This document shows, one piece after another, positions 17,172 through 25,291 of a DNA stretch of 64,000 bases (its first letter is position 1; each line of letters opens with the position of its first letter). Where the stretch lies: assembly GCF_014779655.1 (NCBI RefSeq), contig NZ_JACXYX010000002.1, positions 310,001 through 374,000 on the forward strand, read 5' to 3'. Made by a program: the position numbers and the translations under genes. Source of the DNA: Nocardioides ganghwensis. Lineage in GTDB: Bacteria > Actinomycetota > Actinomycetes > Propionibacteriales > Nocardioidaceae. The notes under the pieces were generated by a model that ran no database searches, had not been told where the DNA came from, and worked only from the letters and a program-made list of their open reading frames with translations.

Positions 17172-17497
17172 TGAGCGCCTACTCGATCGGCTCGGACTCG
17201 CCGCGCTGGTGGTGGCCGCCGGCCGCCGCCGGCGCGGCGGGGGCGGCCGCGATCGCCGCCATCCTCGTGCTTCCCGCCAACAGCACTGCTCCCAACGGGA
17301 CGATGCCGCAGGCCCCACCGGCACCGGCGGGCGACCTGTGGTTCTCCACGATCGACCCAGGCGTCGGCCGCCAGTGCTTCGCGATCCCGGCCCGAGGCGT
17401 TGCCTCGTTCGAGGACCACCCGCGCTGCGGGCAGCGCCCGGTCGTGGCGCCGTGGTCCGGGACCGACGTACGCCCCGGCCTCGACCCTCGCCCCTGA
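17171..17497 (+). CDS. Hypothetical single-pass membrane protein (108 aa)
   Basis: A short N-terminus with PRWWWPP is followed by one hydrophobic helix (about residues 17-37, Ala-rich) and a Pro-rich exported tail containing two Cys (RQCFAIPARG and HPRCGQ) that could pair. No known family. ATG at 17171 shares one base with the preceding lipoprotein stop (TGATG), arguing for coupled translation. A GTG three bases earlier is the alternative start. It probably belongs to the lipoprotein unit. Confidence 0.6.
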   Translation: MSAYSIGSDSPRWWWPPAAAGAAGAAAIAAILVLPANSTAPNGTMPQAPPAPAGDLWFSTIDPGVGRQCFAIPARGVASFEDHPRCGQRPVVAPWSGTDVRPGLDPRP

Positions 17498-17501
17498 GCC
17501 C

Positions 17502-17768
17502 ATGAAGACCGCCACGCGCGCCGGCCGGGCCCTCGGTGCGGGGTCCCTCGTCCTCGGCGTGCTGTCCGTCTCCGCGTGCGACCTGCCTGTCGGCCCGCCC
17601 GACCGCGACATCGGCTACGAGCACAATGTCGGTGCAGGCTACTGCGGACAGGTCTCGCGGAACGGCAGGTCGCCGAAGTGCTCGGTCCACTCCGCGCTCG
17701 TGAGGTCGCGGCCCACCGCGCGGCAGGCGAACTCCACGGCGCTCTCCCTCGAAAGGTCCCAGTCGTAG
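17502..17768 (+). CDS. Putative third small lipoprotein, probably truncated and overlapping the convergent regulator
   Basis: The frame codes for up to 88 residues starting MKTATRAGRALGAG, with a lipobox ending SVSAC at about residue 26. The following PPDRDIGYE resembles PPAQDIGVE in the lipoprotein beside the second regulator. After about 45 codons the frame runs into the antisense 3' end of the second regulator (stop at 17639) and becomes Arg/Ser-rich shadow sequence, and the NRMDF motif is absent. It may be a lipoprotein gene whose 3' part was lost when the two cassettes were joined. Whether it is expressed is uncertain. Confidence 0.45.
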   Translation: MKTATRAGRALGAGSLVLGVLSVSACDLPVGPPDRDIGYEHNVGAGYCGQVSRNGRSPKCSVHSALVRSRPTARQANSTALSLERSQS

Positions 17769-20700
17769 GCCAGGCCAGTGCCCCAGTCCAGGATCCGGGC
17801 CGTGCGGCCGTCGGGGAGGAAGGCGCCGGTCAGCACCGAGGCCTCGGGCCCGACCAGGGTCGCGACGGGGGTGACAGTGGCGGCGTCCCACACCGCGACG
17901 AGCCCGTTCGGGCTCGACGACAGCAGCTGGGTCCCGTCGGGCGAGAACACGACCTGCGACCTCTGGTCCCCGGCCCACTCCCGCGCCGGCGCGACGCGTC
18001 GCCCGGTCGACAGGTCGATGACCTCCACCTTGCCCCGGGCCCCGGAGAGGGCCCCGTCGCCGTTGTCCCCACCGCCGACGGCCGCGTACCTGCCGTCCGG
18101 TGACACGTCGAGCCACTGGTGGTAGCGCATCTCCAGCTCACCCCGGTCCACCACGACGCCGCCGACCAGGTCGACGACCGCCCAGCCGCTGTTCGGGACG
18201 ACGAAGCGGCCCGTGGCCTCGACCCCGCCGAGCAGCACCACGGCAGTACGACGATCCGGCCTAGCGACGACCCAGGACACGGGCTCACCGAGCTCCACGG
18301 GCGTCCCCACAGGCTCCAAGGTGGTGCCGTCCAGCAGTGTGACGGTCCCGTCGAGCGCGGACACCGCCAGCCGGCTGCCGTCAGCGGTGTAGTCGATCTC
18401 GGTGATCCGTTGCCCGGCAAGGACCGTGCGCTGGCCGGTCGGCTCGCCGTCCGCGTCCCAGATCCGGATCTCGCCGTCCGAGGTCGTCGCGAAGTGGCGC
18501 CCGTCCGGGTGGAAGGCGCCATAGGTGTGGCGGTAGCCGAAGAGAGGCGGGATCCTGCCCACGCTGCCTTCCCTGTAGTCGGTGACGGTCCAGGCGAAGT
18601 CGGCCAGCACCACCGAGCGCTCACCGCCTGCAGCCATCACGCCGAAGGCACCGCCGCGCTGCGACGACGTCGGGACGGTTCGGACGTAGCCCCGCTCCCC
18701 GGTGAGGTCCCACTTCCGCAGCGCGGCGCCGCCTCGCCCGGTGGCGAGCAGGAACGTCCCGTCGGCGGAGTAGTCGACGGCGTTCGCGTTTCCGCGATCG
18801 ACGGCGAACTCCCTGTGCGGGCGGTCCGGGTGGCCGAGCCGCCACTCCTGCACGTCGCGCTGGTTCAGGGTGGTCACGATGAACCTCCGCTCGTCCGGGG
18901 CGATCCGCAGCGAGCCGACGTACCCCTCGGTGGGATAGCTGGCACGCACCCGGCCGCTGACGCCGTCGAAGACCCGCGTCGTGTTGTCGTCGATGCCGAT
19001 GACCGCCTCGCCGCCACGGAGCGCGTCGAGCGACCAGATGTAGTGGCGGCCGCCCGGGTCCAGCGAGCGCGAGAGCCCGGTGCCCACGGAGTGTCTCGTC
19101 AGGGGGTGGGAGGTGAAGAGCACCTCTCCCCGCTCGTCGAGCGCGACCTGCGGGTGGATCGCGCCGGCGTCCATCCCGAACCGGCGGGGCGGCGCCTGGC
19201 GCTCGAGGTCCCACACCAGCGCCGCGCCGACGAGTGCCGCGGCTTCGGACTCCGACGGGCCCTGAAACCCGGCGGCGAGGTGGCTCCCGTCGCCGCTGAA
19301 CGTCACGTCGGTCGCCTGCCACCCGCGAGGTGGAAGGCCGCGCAGCGGGCGGGCCGGGGCGAGGCTCGGCACCGTGAGCAGGGCCAGCGGCCGGCGGTCG
19401 TTCGCGCTCCTCGCGACCGCGAGCCACCGCCCGTCGGGGCTGAACGTGAGCTGCCGGCCGAACGCAGGGCCCCAGACGACCAGCGGATCCCCCAGTCGGC
19501 GCTCGCCGGCGAGCTCGCCGCTCTCGGCATCGTAGAGCCGCAGGTGGTGCGACTCGTCCAGGACCGCGACGAACCGTCCGTCCGCGCTGGCATCGACGGA
19601 CAGGGGGAGGTCACCCTCGATGGGAGTGGAGGAGACGAGCTCCGGCCGCTTCGTGATCGCGGCCAGGAGGCTGTTGTGGGTGCCGGTGGCGGGATCCATC
19701 CGCACGCCGGCGACCGCGAGCAGCAGCGAGGTGTCGATGTCCCCCGTGACCAGCGCGCTGGCGCCGGCGCGCCGCGCGACGGCTTCGATCTCCGCCGCCG
19801 CGGCAGCGTCCGCGCTGTCGCCCGCCCGGTCCCACTGGGTGAGCGCCACACCTCCTCCTGCGACGGCGAGCAGGAGCAGCACGGTGGCGACGGCGAGGAC
19901 CTGACGCAGTCGTGAGATCAGCCGTGCCTGCTCCCTCGCCCGAGCTGCTGCGCTCTGCTCCTCGACGTCGGCCTGCGCGCGTCCGGCCTCCAGGAAGTCG
20001 CGTTCGACTGCGGTGAGCGTCGCTCCGGTGGTGGTCCACCAGTCCAGGGCACGGGTGAGCCGGACACCCCGGTACAGCTCGCTCGCGGGACGTCCCAGCG
20101 TGTGCCAGGCATCCGCGGTCGAGCTCAGGTGGTGCAGGATCCGACGGCCGTCGACGTCGTCCTCGAGCCACCCACGCAGTCGCGGCCAGGCCCTGGCCAG
20201 GGACTCGTGGGTGATCTCGAGGACGCCCTCGTCGCTGGTCACGAGCCGCGCCGAGACCAGCATCTCGATCAGCCGGTCGTGCTCGGCGTCGGTGCCGATC
20301 AGCCGGCGCGGCACACGGGTCCGCACGGGTTCGCCCTCGGTGCCGGGGGAGAGCAGCCGGAGCACGAGGTCGCGGAGCGCCTCGCGCAGGTTCGGCTCGA
20401 CCTGGGCATAGAGGCGCTCCGCAGACTGTGCCACCGCGTCGTGGATCCCGCCGCTGGCGCGGTAGCCGTCGACGGTGAGGGTGCTGCCCTCCCGCCTCTT
20501 CCAGGTCTCCAGCAGGGCGTGGGACAGGAGCGGCAGCGCTCCGGGGTCGTCCCGGACCTCGGTGACGAGGAGGTCGACCAGACCGGGCTCGAGGATCAGC
20601 CCGGCCTGTCGAGCGGGCCCGACCACGGCCTGCCGGAGGCCGGCCTCGTCCAGGCCGCCGACGAGGTAGAGACCGCGTTCGACGAGCCGGCTGAAGGCGG

Positions 20701-21877
20701 GGTAGGCGGTGAGGTCCGCAAGATGGTCGGCACGCAGCGCCACGACGACGGGGCGGCGCGGGGCCTCCTCAGCCAGGGCGTCGATGAAGGCGCGAGCCTC
20801 GTCGGGGTCCTCGCAGAGGGTGAACAGCTCCTCAGCCTGGTCGACCAGGAGGGCATCACCGGATCCGGACGCGGTGAGCGCCGACAGGGTCTGGACGGGA
20901 TGGCGGCCCGGCGTGATCGTCACCACCCGGGTGCCGCGCTGCCGGAGGCGTGCCCCGATCCCTGCTCGCATCAGCGACGACTTGCCCGAGCCCGACGGGC
21001 CCACCAGCGCCAGCAGTCCCTGCGCGTCGAGGATCGCCATCCCGGCCTCGATCTCACCCTCGCGGCCGAAGAACCGGTCCGCCTCCGTGACGTCGTACGA
21101 CTGGAGGCCCTGCCACGGGCAGGTCGGGTGCGCCACAGGGGCCTCGTCGTGCTGGAGCGCGGGGTCCTGCCGCAGGATGGACTGCTCGAGGGCCACGACC
21201 TCGGGCGCGGGATCGATGCCGAGCTCACGGGAGAGGACCGCCCGGAGCTGCCGGATGGTGCGCAACGCCTCGCCCTGGGCCCCGGTCCGGTACTGGGCCA
21301 GGGCGAGCAGCTCCCATCGGCGTTCTCGCAGCGGAGCCGACCGGACCATCTCGTGAGCCCGGGCCAGGGCCTCGCGCGCGCGACCGCCGCGCAGCTGGGC
21401 GTCGAGCAGGAGCTCCTCGGCGTCTCGGCGAAGCTCCTCGAGGCGGCCGGCCTCGCGGCGCGCGGGCGGCCACTCGTCGAGATCCGCGAACGCGGGGCCG
21501 CGCCACAGGCGCAACGCCTGCTCCAGCAGGAAGCAGACGCGGTCGGCCTCGCCGAGCTCGAGGAGCTCGCGAGCCCTCGAGACCTGGGCCTCGAAGCGCT
21601 GGGCGTCGACGTCGTCGGCGGGGGCACCGAGCCGGTAGCCGTCGGCAGTGGTCTCGATGGCGTCGGTACCGAGGACCCTGCGCAGCCGGACGATGCACGA
21701 CTGCAGGTTCTTGCGGGCCGAGGCGGGCGGAGCGTCTCCCCAGAGCGCGTCGGTCAGCTCGTCGGCCGTGACCGAGCGTCCCTGGCGGACGGCCAGGGCC
21801 TGGAGTACGACACGGTCCCGTGGGCCGAGACGTCCCGAGCCGTCCACGGTGAGCGGGCCGAGGACCTGGATGCCCAC
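17639..21877 (-). CDS. Giant membrane-spanning regulator: SARP/BTAD - nSTAND NTPase - TM - WD40 (copy 2)
   Basis: A 1412-residue paralogue of the copy-1 regulator with the same domain order. The N-terminus reads GIQVLGPLTVDGSGRLGPRD, nearly identical to copy 1. Walker A GPSGSGKSSLMRAG is near residue 292, the acidic DALLVDQAEELFTL follows, and long shared stretches continue (LPLLSHALLETW, TSDEGVLEITHESLARAWP). A membrane helix lies near 659-680, then WD40 blades and the tail GRDLTSAEW...FRETCPQ. GTG at 21877 corresponds exactly to the copy-1 start. Conservation is higher in the SARP and NTPase parts than in the propeller, as expected if the two sense different signals. The gene converges with the short genes downstream of copy 1. 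Confidence 0.9.
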   Translation of the reverse strand: MGIQVLGPLTVDGSGRLGPRDRVVLQALAVRQGRSVTADELTDALWGDAPPASARKNLQSCIVRLRRVLGTDAIETTADGYRLGAPADDVDAQRFEAQVSRARELLELGEADRVCFLLEQALRLWRGPAFADLDEWPPARREAGRLEELRRDAEELLLDAQLRGGRAREALARAHEMVRSAPLRERRWELLALAQYRTGAQGEALRTIRQLRAVLSRELGIDPAPEVVALEQSILRQDPALQHDEAPVAHPTCPWQGLQSYDVTEADRFFGREGEIEAGMAILDAQGLLALVGPSGSGKSSLMRAGIGARLRQRGTRVVTITPGRHPVQTLSALTASGSGDALLVDQAEELFTLCEDPDEARAFIDALAEEAPRRPVVVALRADHLADLTAYPAFSRLVERGLYLVGGLDEAGLRQAVVGPARQAGLILEPGLVDLLVTEVRDDPGALPLLSHALLETWKRREGSTLTVDGYRASGGIHDAVAQSAERLYAQVEPNLREALRDLVLRLLSPGTEGEPVRTRVPRRLIGTDAEHDRLIEMLVSARLVTSDEGVLEITHESLARAWPRLRGWLEDDVDGRRILHHLSSTADAWHTLGRPASELYRGVRLTRALDWWTTTGATLTAVERDFLEAGRAQADVEEQSAAARAREQARLISRLRQVLAVATVLLLLAVAGGGVALTQWDRAGDSADAAAAAEIEAVARRAGASALVTGDIDTSLLLAVAGVRMDPATGTHNSLLAAITKRPELVSSTPIEGDLPLSVDASADGRFVAVLDESHHLRLYDAESGELAGERRLGDPLVVWGPAFGRQLTFSPDGRWLAVARSANDRRPLALLTVPSLAPARPLRGLPPRGWQATDVTFSGDGSHLAAGFQGPSESEAAALVGAALVWDLERQAPPRRFGMDAGAIHPQVALDERGEVLFTSHPLTRHSVGTGLSRSLDPGGRHYIWSLDALRGGEAVIGIDDNTTRVFDGVSGRVRASYPTEGYVGSLRIAPDERRFIVTTLNQRDVQEWRLGHPDRPHREFAVDRGNANAVDYSADGTFLLATGRGGAALRKWDLTGERGYVRTVPTSSQRGGAFGVMAAGGERSVVLADFAWTVTDYREGSVGRIPPLFGYRHTYGAFHPDGRHFATTSDGEIRIWDADGEPTGQRTVLAGQRITEIDYTADGSRLAVSALDGTVTLLDGTTLEPVGTPVELGEPVSWVVARPDRRTAVVLLGGVEATGRFVVPNSGWAVVDLVGGVVVDRGELEMRYHQWLDVSPDGRYAAVGGGDNGDGALSGARGKVEVIDLSTGRRVAPAREWAGDQRSQVVFSPDGTQLLSSSPNGLVAVWDAATVTPVATLVGPEASVLTGAFLPDGRTARILDWGTGLAYDWDLSRESAVEFACRAVGRDLTSAEWTEHFGDLPFRETCPQ

Positions 21878-21919
21878 CGCTCCACGGTGCTCCCGACTTC
21901 GGGTCGCGTCAACGCGGCG

Positions 21920-21959
21920 GATACCGGACGGATACCGCTGGGGGGCCTGTCGGATACCG
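21920..21959. promoter_or_regulatory. Array of 11-bp-phased heptamer direct repeats (SARP-type binding site), copy 2
   Basis: Three exact GATACCG heptamers lie at 21920, 21931 and 21953, giving 11- and 22-bp periods; the third slot (21942) is degenerate. Position relative to the regulator GTG (42 intervening bases) and the adjacent GTCAACGC box (21908-21915) are identical to copy 1. The heptamer differs from copy 1 mainly in its first bases, so the two regulators may or may not cross-bind. Confidence 0.75.
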
Positions 21960-22027
21960 GCGCGGTCGAACGTCGAGCGGTCGGAGCGCCCGCTCCGGCG
22001 GATCCACGACATCGGAAGGACCAGACC

Positions 22028-22318
22028 ATGGACATCATCAGCACTGTGCGCGCCTGCCTGGTGGCAGCATCGTTCGGCGTCGCCAGCCTGACGCTGAGCT
22101 CCTGCGGCGACGAGGTGAGCCCACCCGCCCAGGACATCGGCGTCGAGCTGCCGGAACCGGCTACCCAGCCCTTCGAGCCGCCGGAACCGACCACCCGGCA
22201 CTACGAGCCCGCCTGCAACACCCGAGCAGCGGTCAGGCCCTGCCCGGAACCGAACCCGGCCGGCAGCGGGACCCGCAACCGGATGGACTTCAACGACGAG
22301 TTCGAACCCGGACGGTGA
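22028..22318 (+). CDS. Small lipoprotein with NRMDFND motif, divergent from SARP-STAND-WD40 copy 2
   Basis: A 96-residue protein with a signal helix ending in the lipobox LTLSSC (Cys about residue 26). The mature part is rich in Pro and Glu (repeated EPPEPT-like stretches), contains two further Cys, and closes with RNRMDFNDEFEPGR, sharing NRMDF with the lipoprotein beside copy 1. GGAAGGA at 22014-22020 is seven bases before ATG. It begins 68 bases from the repeat array that also serves the divergent regulator. Function unknown. Confidence 0.72.
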   Translation: MDIISTVRACLVAASFGVASLTLSSCGDEVSPPAQDIGVELPEPATQPFEPPEPTTRHYEPACNTRAAVRPCPEPNPAGSGTRNRMDFNDEFEPGR

Positions 22319-22344
22319 GGCCCGCGGCCAGGGCACCCACGACG

Positions 22345-23016
22345 TCACCCCTCGACGTACGCGGCTCCGTCCAGCACGGCGGTCAGCGCCTCGGACCCCG
22401 GGGGGACGCCCAGCAGCGTCGCGGTGACGAACTCGGCGGCGTACGCCTCGAAGGTCCGCCCGTGGCGCAGCATCGCGTGACGGGCCCCGGGCACGGCGAC
22501 GAAGCCGACCTGCGCGGTCGCGGCGAGGCGGCGCGCGAAGTCGGCCGACCTCGACAGTGGAGCGATGCGGTCGTCGGTGCCGTGCACCACCAGCACGCGG
22601 GTGCCGCGCAGGTCCGCGCGGTCGGCCGGCGTCACCCAGGGGTTGAGGGCCACGACGCTGCGGACCTGCGGGTCGCTGCCGCCCAAGAGGGCAGCGCGGC
22701 CGCCGAGGGAGTGGCCGACGAGCGAGACGGGGAGGTCGCCGTGCCGGGCGGTGACCTGCTCCAGCGCCCACGCGAGGTCCATGACCGGCGTGGTCTGCGA
22801 GTCCCATCCGCGGTGGGTGTTGAGCAGGCGGTGGACGGCCAGGCGCGAGCGACCGGCGCGGGCGATGCGCCGGGCGACCGGCACCATCCGCAGCACCGAC
22901 AGCTGGGCCGGGCTCACCATCACGCGGTCGCCCCGGCTCGCCCCGCCGTGCAGCACGACCACGACCCCCTCGGGGTCGCGTGGCGTGCGCACTGGGACGA
23001 GCCGGGCACCGGTCAT
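22345..23016 (-). CDS. Alpha/beta hydrolase
   Basis: A 223-residue hydrolase. VVVVLHGGASRGD forms the oxyanion region, GHSLGGRAAL is the nucleophile elbow with Ser near residue 107, VVHGTDDRIAPLSRS supplies the Asp and GARHAMLRHG the His, giving a complete triad. No lid or signal peptide is seen, so it is probably a cytoplasmic esterase or lipase-like enzyme of unknown substrate. ATG at 23016 overlaps the stop of the upstream membrane-protein gene (ATGA), so the two are coupled. Confidence 0.86.
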   Translation of the reverse strand: MTGARLVPVRTPRDPEGVVVVLHGGASRGDRVMVSPAQLSVLRMVPVARRIARAGRSRLAVHRLLNTHRGWDSQTTPVMDLAWALEQVTARHGDLPVSLVGHSLGGRAALLGGSDPQVRSVVALNPWVTPADRADLRGTRVLVVHGTDDRIAPLSRSADFARRLAATAQVGFVAVPGARHAMLRHGRTFEAYAAEFVTATLLGVPPGSEALTAVLDGAAYVEG

Positions 23017-23570
23017 CCGGAGAGGCCGGGGATCCGGGACGTGATGCCGTCGAGCACGTTGGTCGGGCGCTGCTGCTCGCCGAGCTTGGCATCGACGACG
23101 ATGATCGCGCCGGTCAGGGCAGGCACGACCCACTGGAGGAGGTGCAGCTGCCGCTGCGCCTCGGCCACGGCGGGCGGCGTGGCGGCAGCGGGCTCGGTGC
23201 CCGACTCGGCCGGCACGGCCGTGTGCTCCGAGACGCGCCGGCCCAGCACGCGGCTGTACGCCGTCACCCCGAGCGCGGCGGCCATCAGGCCGGTCTTGAG
23301 GAGTGAAGCGCCGGCCACTCCGCCCTGCCCGGCGACGCGGCCCTTGTTGCCCAGCAGCAGGCCGGTGCTGCCGACCAGGTGGGCGCCGATCGCCGCGGCG
23401 TTGACCGGGGTCCACCGGTCCCAGCCGGTGTTGGCGACCGAACCGACCCGCGCGGGCGCGTCAGCCTCGCTCGCTGCAGGGTTGAGGGCGACGGCGTTGG
23501 CCAGAGTCCCGCCGAACCAGGCCGCCAGGCCGACGTCGTTGAGCGTGCGGGACAGGGTGTTGTCGGACAT
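23013..23570 (-). CDS. Hypothetical membrane protein (185 aa)
   Basis: Several Gly/Ala-rich hydrophobic segments (LAAWFGGTLANAVAL, NAAAIGAHLVGSTGLLLG, LKTGLMAAALGVTAYS, LLQWVVPALTGAIIVV) suggest four membrane helices, with a Pro/Glu-rich loop between the third and fourth. No motif of known function was recognised. It is translated together with the downstream alpha/beta hydrolase through a four-base overlap. Confidence 0.75.
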   Translation of the reverse strand: MSDNTLSRTLNDVGLAAWFGGTLANAVALNPAASEADAPARVGSVANTGWDRWTPVNAAAIGAHLVGSTGLLLGNKGRVAGQGGVAGASLLKTGLMAAALGVTAYSRVLGRRVSEHTAVPAESGTEPAAATPPAVAEAQRQLHLLQWVVPALTGAIIVVDAKLGEQQRPTNVLDGITSRIPGLSG

Positions 23571-23651
23571 GTGGGGTCTCCAGACCTCGGGTGCGGGGAA
23601 CCCGCTCCGTACCCGAGGGCCCTCGTCCCATTCGCCGACGGCCGAGCAGTC

Positions 23652-24212
23652 TCAGCGGCCGAGGCCCGCCACCACCTCGGCGCCCGGGAGGTCGGCGAGC
23701 AGGGGACCCGGGACCAGCAGCTTCGAGCGGCGCACCCCGCTGCCGAGCACGACCACCGGCTCGTCGAGGAGGGCCTCGTGGACCAGCACCCGCCAGCCAC
23801 CGGGCAGCCCGAGCGGTGTGATGCCGCCGTACTCCATCCCGGTCTCCTCGACCGCCCGGTCCACCGGCAGGAACGAGGCCTTGCGCACGTCGAGCATCTT
23901 GCGCACGAGCGTGTTGACGTCGGCGCGGGTGTCGGCGCGCACGACGCACGCGGCGACTCGCTCGTCGCCGGCGCGCGAGCCCGCGACGACGACGCAGTTG
24001 CCGCTCGCCGTCATCGGGATGCCGTACGCCTCGCTCATCGCCGCGGTGTCGGCGAGCTCCGGGTCGATGTCCACCACCGCCACCTGCGCGGCGCCCGGCC
24101 AGCCGGCCAGCGCGGCGGCGACGGGCGCAGCGACCAGCGAGGCGTGCTCCGCGGCGGGCAGGGACTCGAGAGTGGGGAACGAGGGCAGCGTCACGCGGTC
24201 ATCATGCGGCAT
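23652..24212 (-). CDS. YbaK/EbsC-family aminoacyl-tRNA deacylase
   Basis: A 186-residue protein of the trans-editing family that clears misacylated tRNAs such as Cys-tRNA(Pro). Family signatures are NCVVVAGSRAGDERVAACVVRAD, then LVRKMLDVRKASFLP with the conserved Lys, GGITPLGLPGGWRVLVHEALLDEPVVVLGSG near the end. The tRNA handled is not clear. ATG at 24212 is used; an in-frame GTG 18 bases further in is an alternative, since no clear Shine-Dalgarno sequence precedes either. Confidence 0.85.
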   Translation of the reverse strand: MPHDDRVTLPSFPTLESLPAAEHASLVAAPVAAALAGWPGAAQVAVVDIDPELADTAAMSEAYGIPMTASGNCVVVAGSRAGDERVAACVVRADTRADVNTLVRKMLDVRKASFLPVDRAVEETGMEYGGITPLGLPGGWRVLVHEALLDEPVVVLGSGVRRSKLLVPGPLLADLPGAEVVAGLGR

Positions 24213-24271
24213 TCACCCTGAGGACACCGGGCGACCACCGCCCGGTCCCGCGGGGCGGCAACGGTGGAGCC

Positions 24272-25291
24272 ATGACGGTGACCCGCGAGGCGGTGCACGC
24301 GACCTCGTCGTTGGTCCTCACCCCCGCCGTGGTTGCGCACCGCGGCGCCAGCGGGCACCGTCCCGAGCACACCCTCGACGCCTACCGGACCGCCATCCGG
24401 ATGGGCGTCGACGACATCGAGCTCGACCTCGTCTCGACCCGGGACGGCGTGCTGGTCGCCCGGCACGACCTCGAGCTCAGCGCCACCACCGACGTCGCAC
24501 AGCACCCCGGGCTCGCCCACCTGCGCCGCAGGCTCGTCGTCGACGGGGTGGCACAGGAGGGCTGGTTCGTCCAGGACCTCACGCTGGCCCAGCTCAAGAC
24601 CCTCGCCGCCCGCGAGCGGATGCCGGCCACGCGTCCGGCCAGCGCGGCGTACGACGGGGTCGAGGGCGTGCCCACGCTCGACGAGGTGCTGGCGATGGTC
24701 GGCGCGGAGTCGTCGCGCCGGGGCCGTGCGGTCGGGGTGATGCTCGAGCTCAAGCACGCCGCCCACCACGACGCGATCGGGCTGCCGCTCGACGTGCCGC
24801 TGCTGCGCGACCTGGCCTGCCACGGCCTCGACCACCCCTGGGCGCGGGTGACGCTGATGGCCTTCGAGGCCCCGGTCCTGCGGCGGCTGGCCACCCGCAC
24901 CCGGCTGCCCGTCGTGCAGCTCCTCGATGCGGGCGAGGTGGTGACGGCCGACGACCTGGACCGGATCGACGAGTACGCCGACGGCATCGGCCCGCATCGG
25001 GCGCTCGTGCTGCCACGCGACGCGGCGGGAGCGATCGGCGCGTCGTCCACCCTCGTGCGCGACGCACACCGCCGCGGGCTCACCGTGCACGTGTGGACGG
25101 TCCGTGGCGAGAACCGCTTCCTCCCCACCAACCTGCGCCGCGGCGACGCCCCGGACGCGCTCGGCGACATGGCGGCTGAGGTACGCGCGCTGCTCGCCGC
25201 CGGCGTCGACGGCGTCATCACCGACCATCCCGAAACGGCGCCCGCCGCGGTGCGCGCAGCGGTCCCGCACCGGCGTACGCTCGGGTCGTGA
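24272..25291 (+). CDS. Glycerophosphodiester phosphodiesterase
   Basis: A 339-residue TIM-barrel enzyme that would cleave glycerophosphodiesters to glycerol-3-phosphate and an alcohol. The catalytic signature VVAHRGASGHRPEHT (His-Arg, Glu) begins near residue 20, then GVDDIELDLVSTRDGVLVARHD carries the metal-binding Glu-Leu-Asp and second His, and the C-terminal GVDGVITDHPE closes the barrel. There is no signal peptide, so it is cytoplasmic. TGGAG precedes ATG. Its stop overlaps the next gene's GTG by four bases. Confidence 0.92.
   Translation: MTVTREAVHATSSLVLTPAVVAHRGASGHRPEHTLDAYRTAIRMGVDDIELDLVSTRDGVLVARHDLELSATTDVAQHPGLAHLRRRLVVDGVAQEGWFVQDLTLAQLKTLAARERMPATRPASAAYDGVEGVPTLDEVLAMVGAESSRRGRAVGVMLELKHAAHHDAIGLPLDVPLLRDLACHGLDHPWARVTLMAFEAPVLRRLATRTRLPVVQLLDAGEVVTADDLDRIDEYADGIGPHRALVLPRDAAGAIGASSTLVRDAHRRGLTVHVWTVRGENRFLPTNLRRGDAPDALGDMAAEVRALLAAGVDGVITDHPETAPAAVRAAVPHRRTLGS

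Noticed and set aside
17642..17768. C-terminal 42 residues of the third lipoprotein frame
   Set aside because: They lie antisense to conserved codons of the copy-2 regulator and have Arg/Ser-rich shadow composition, so they are probably not a selected protein segment.
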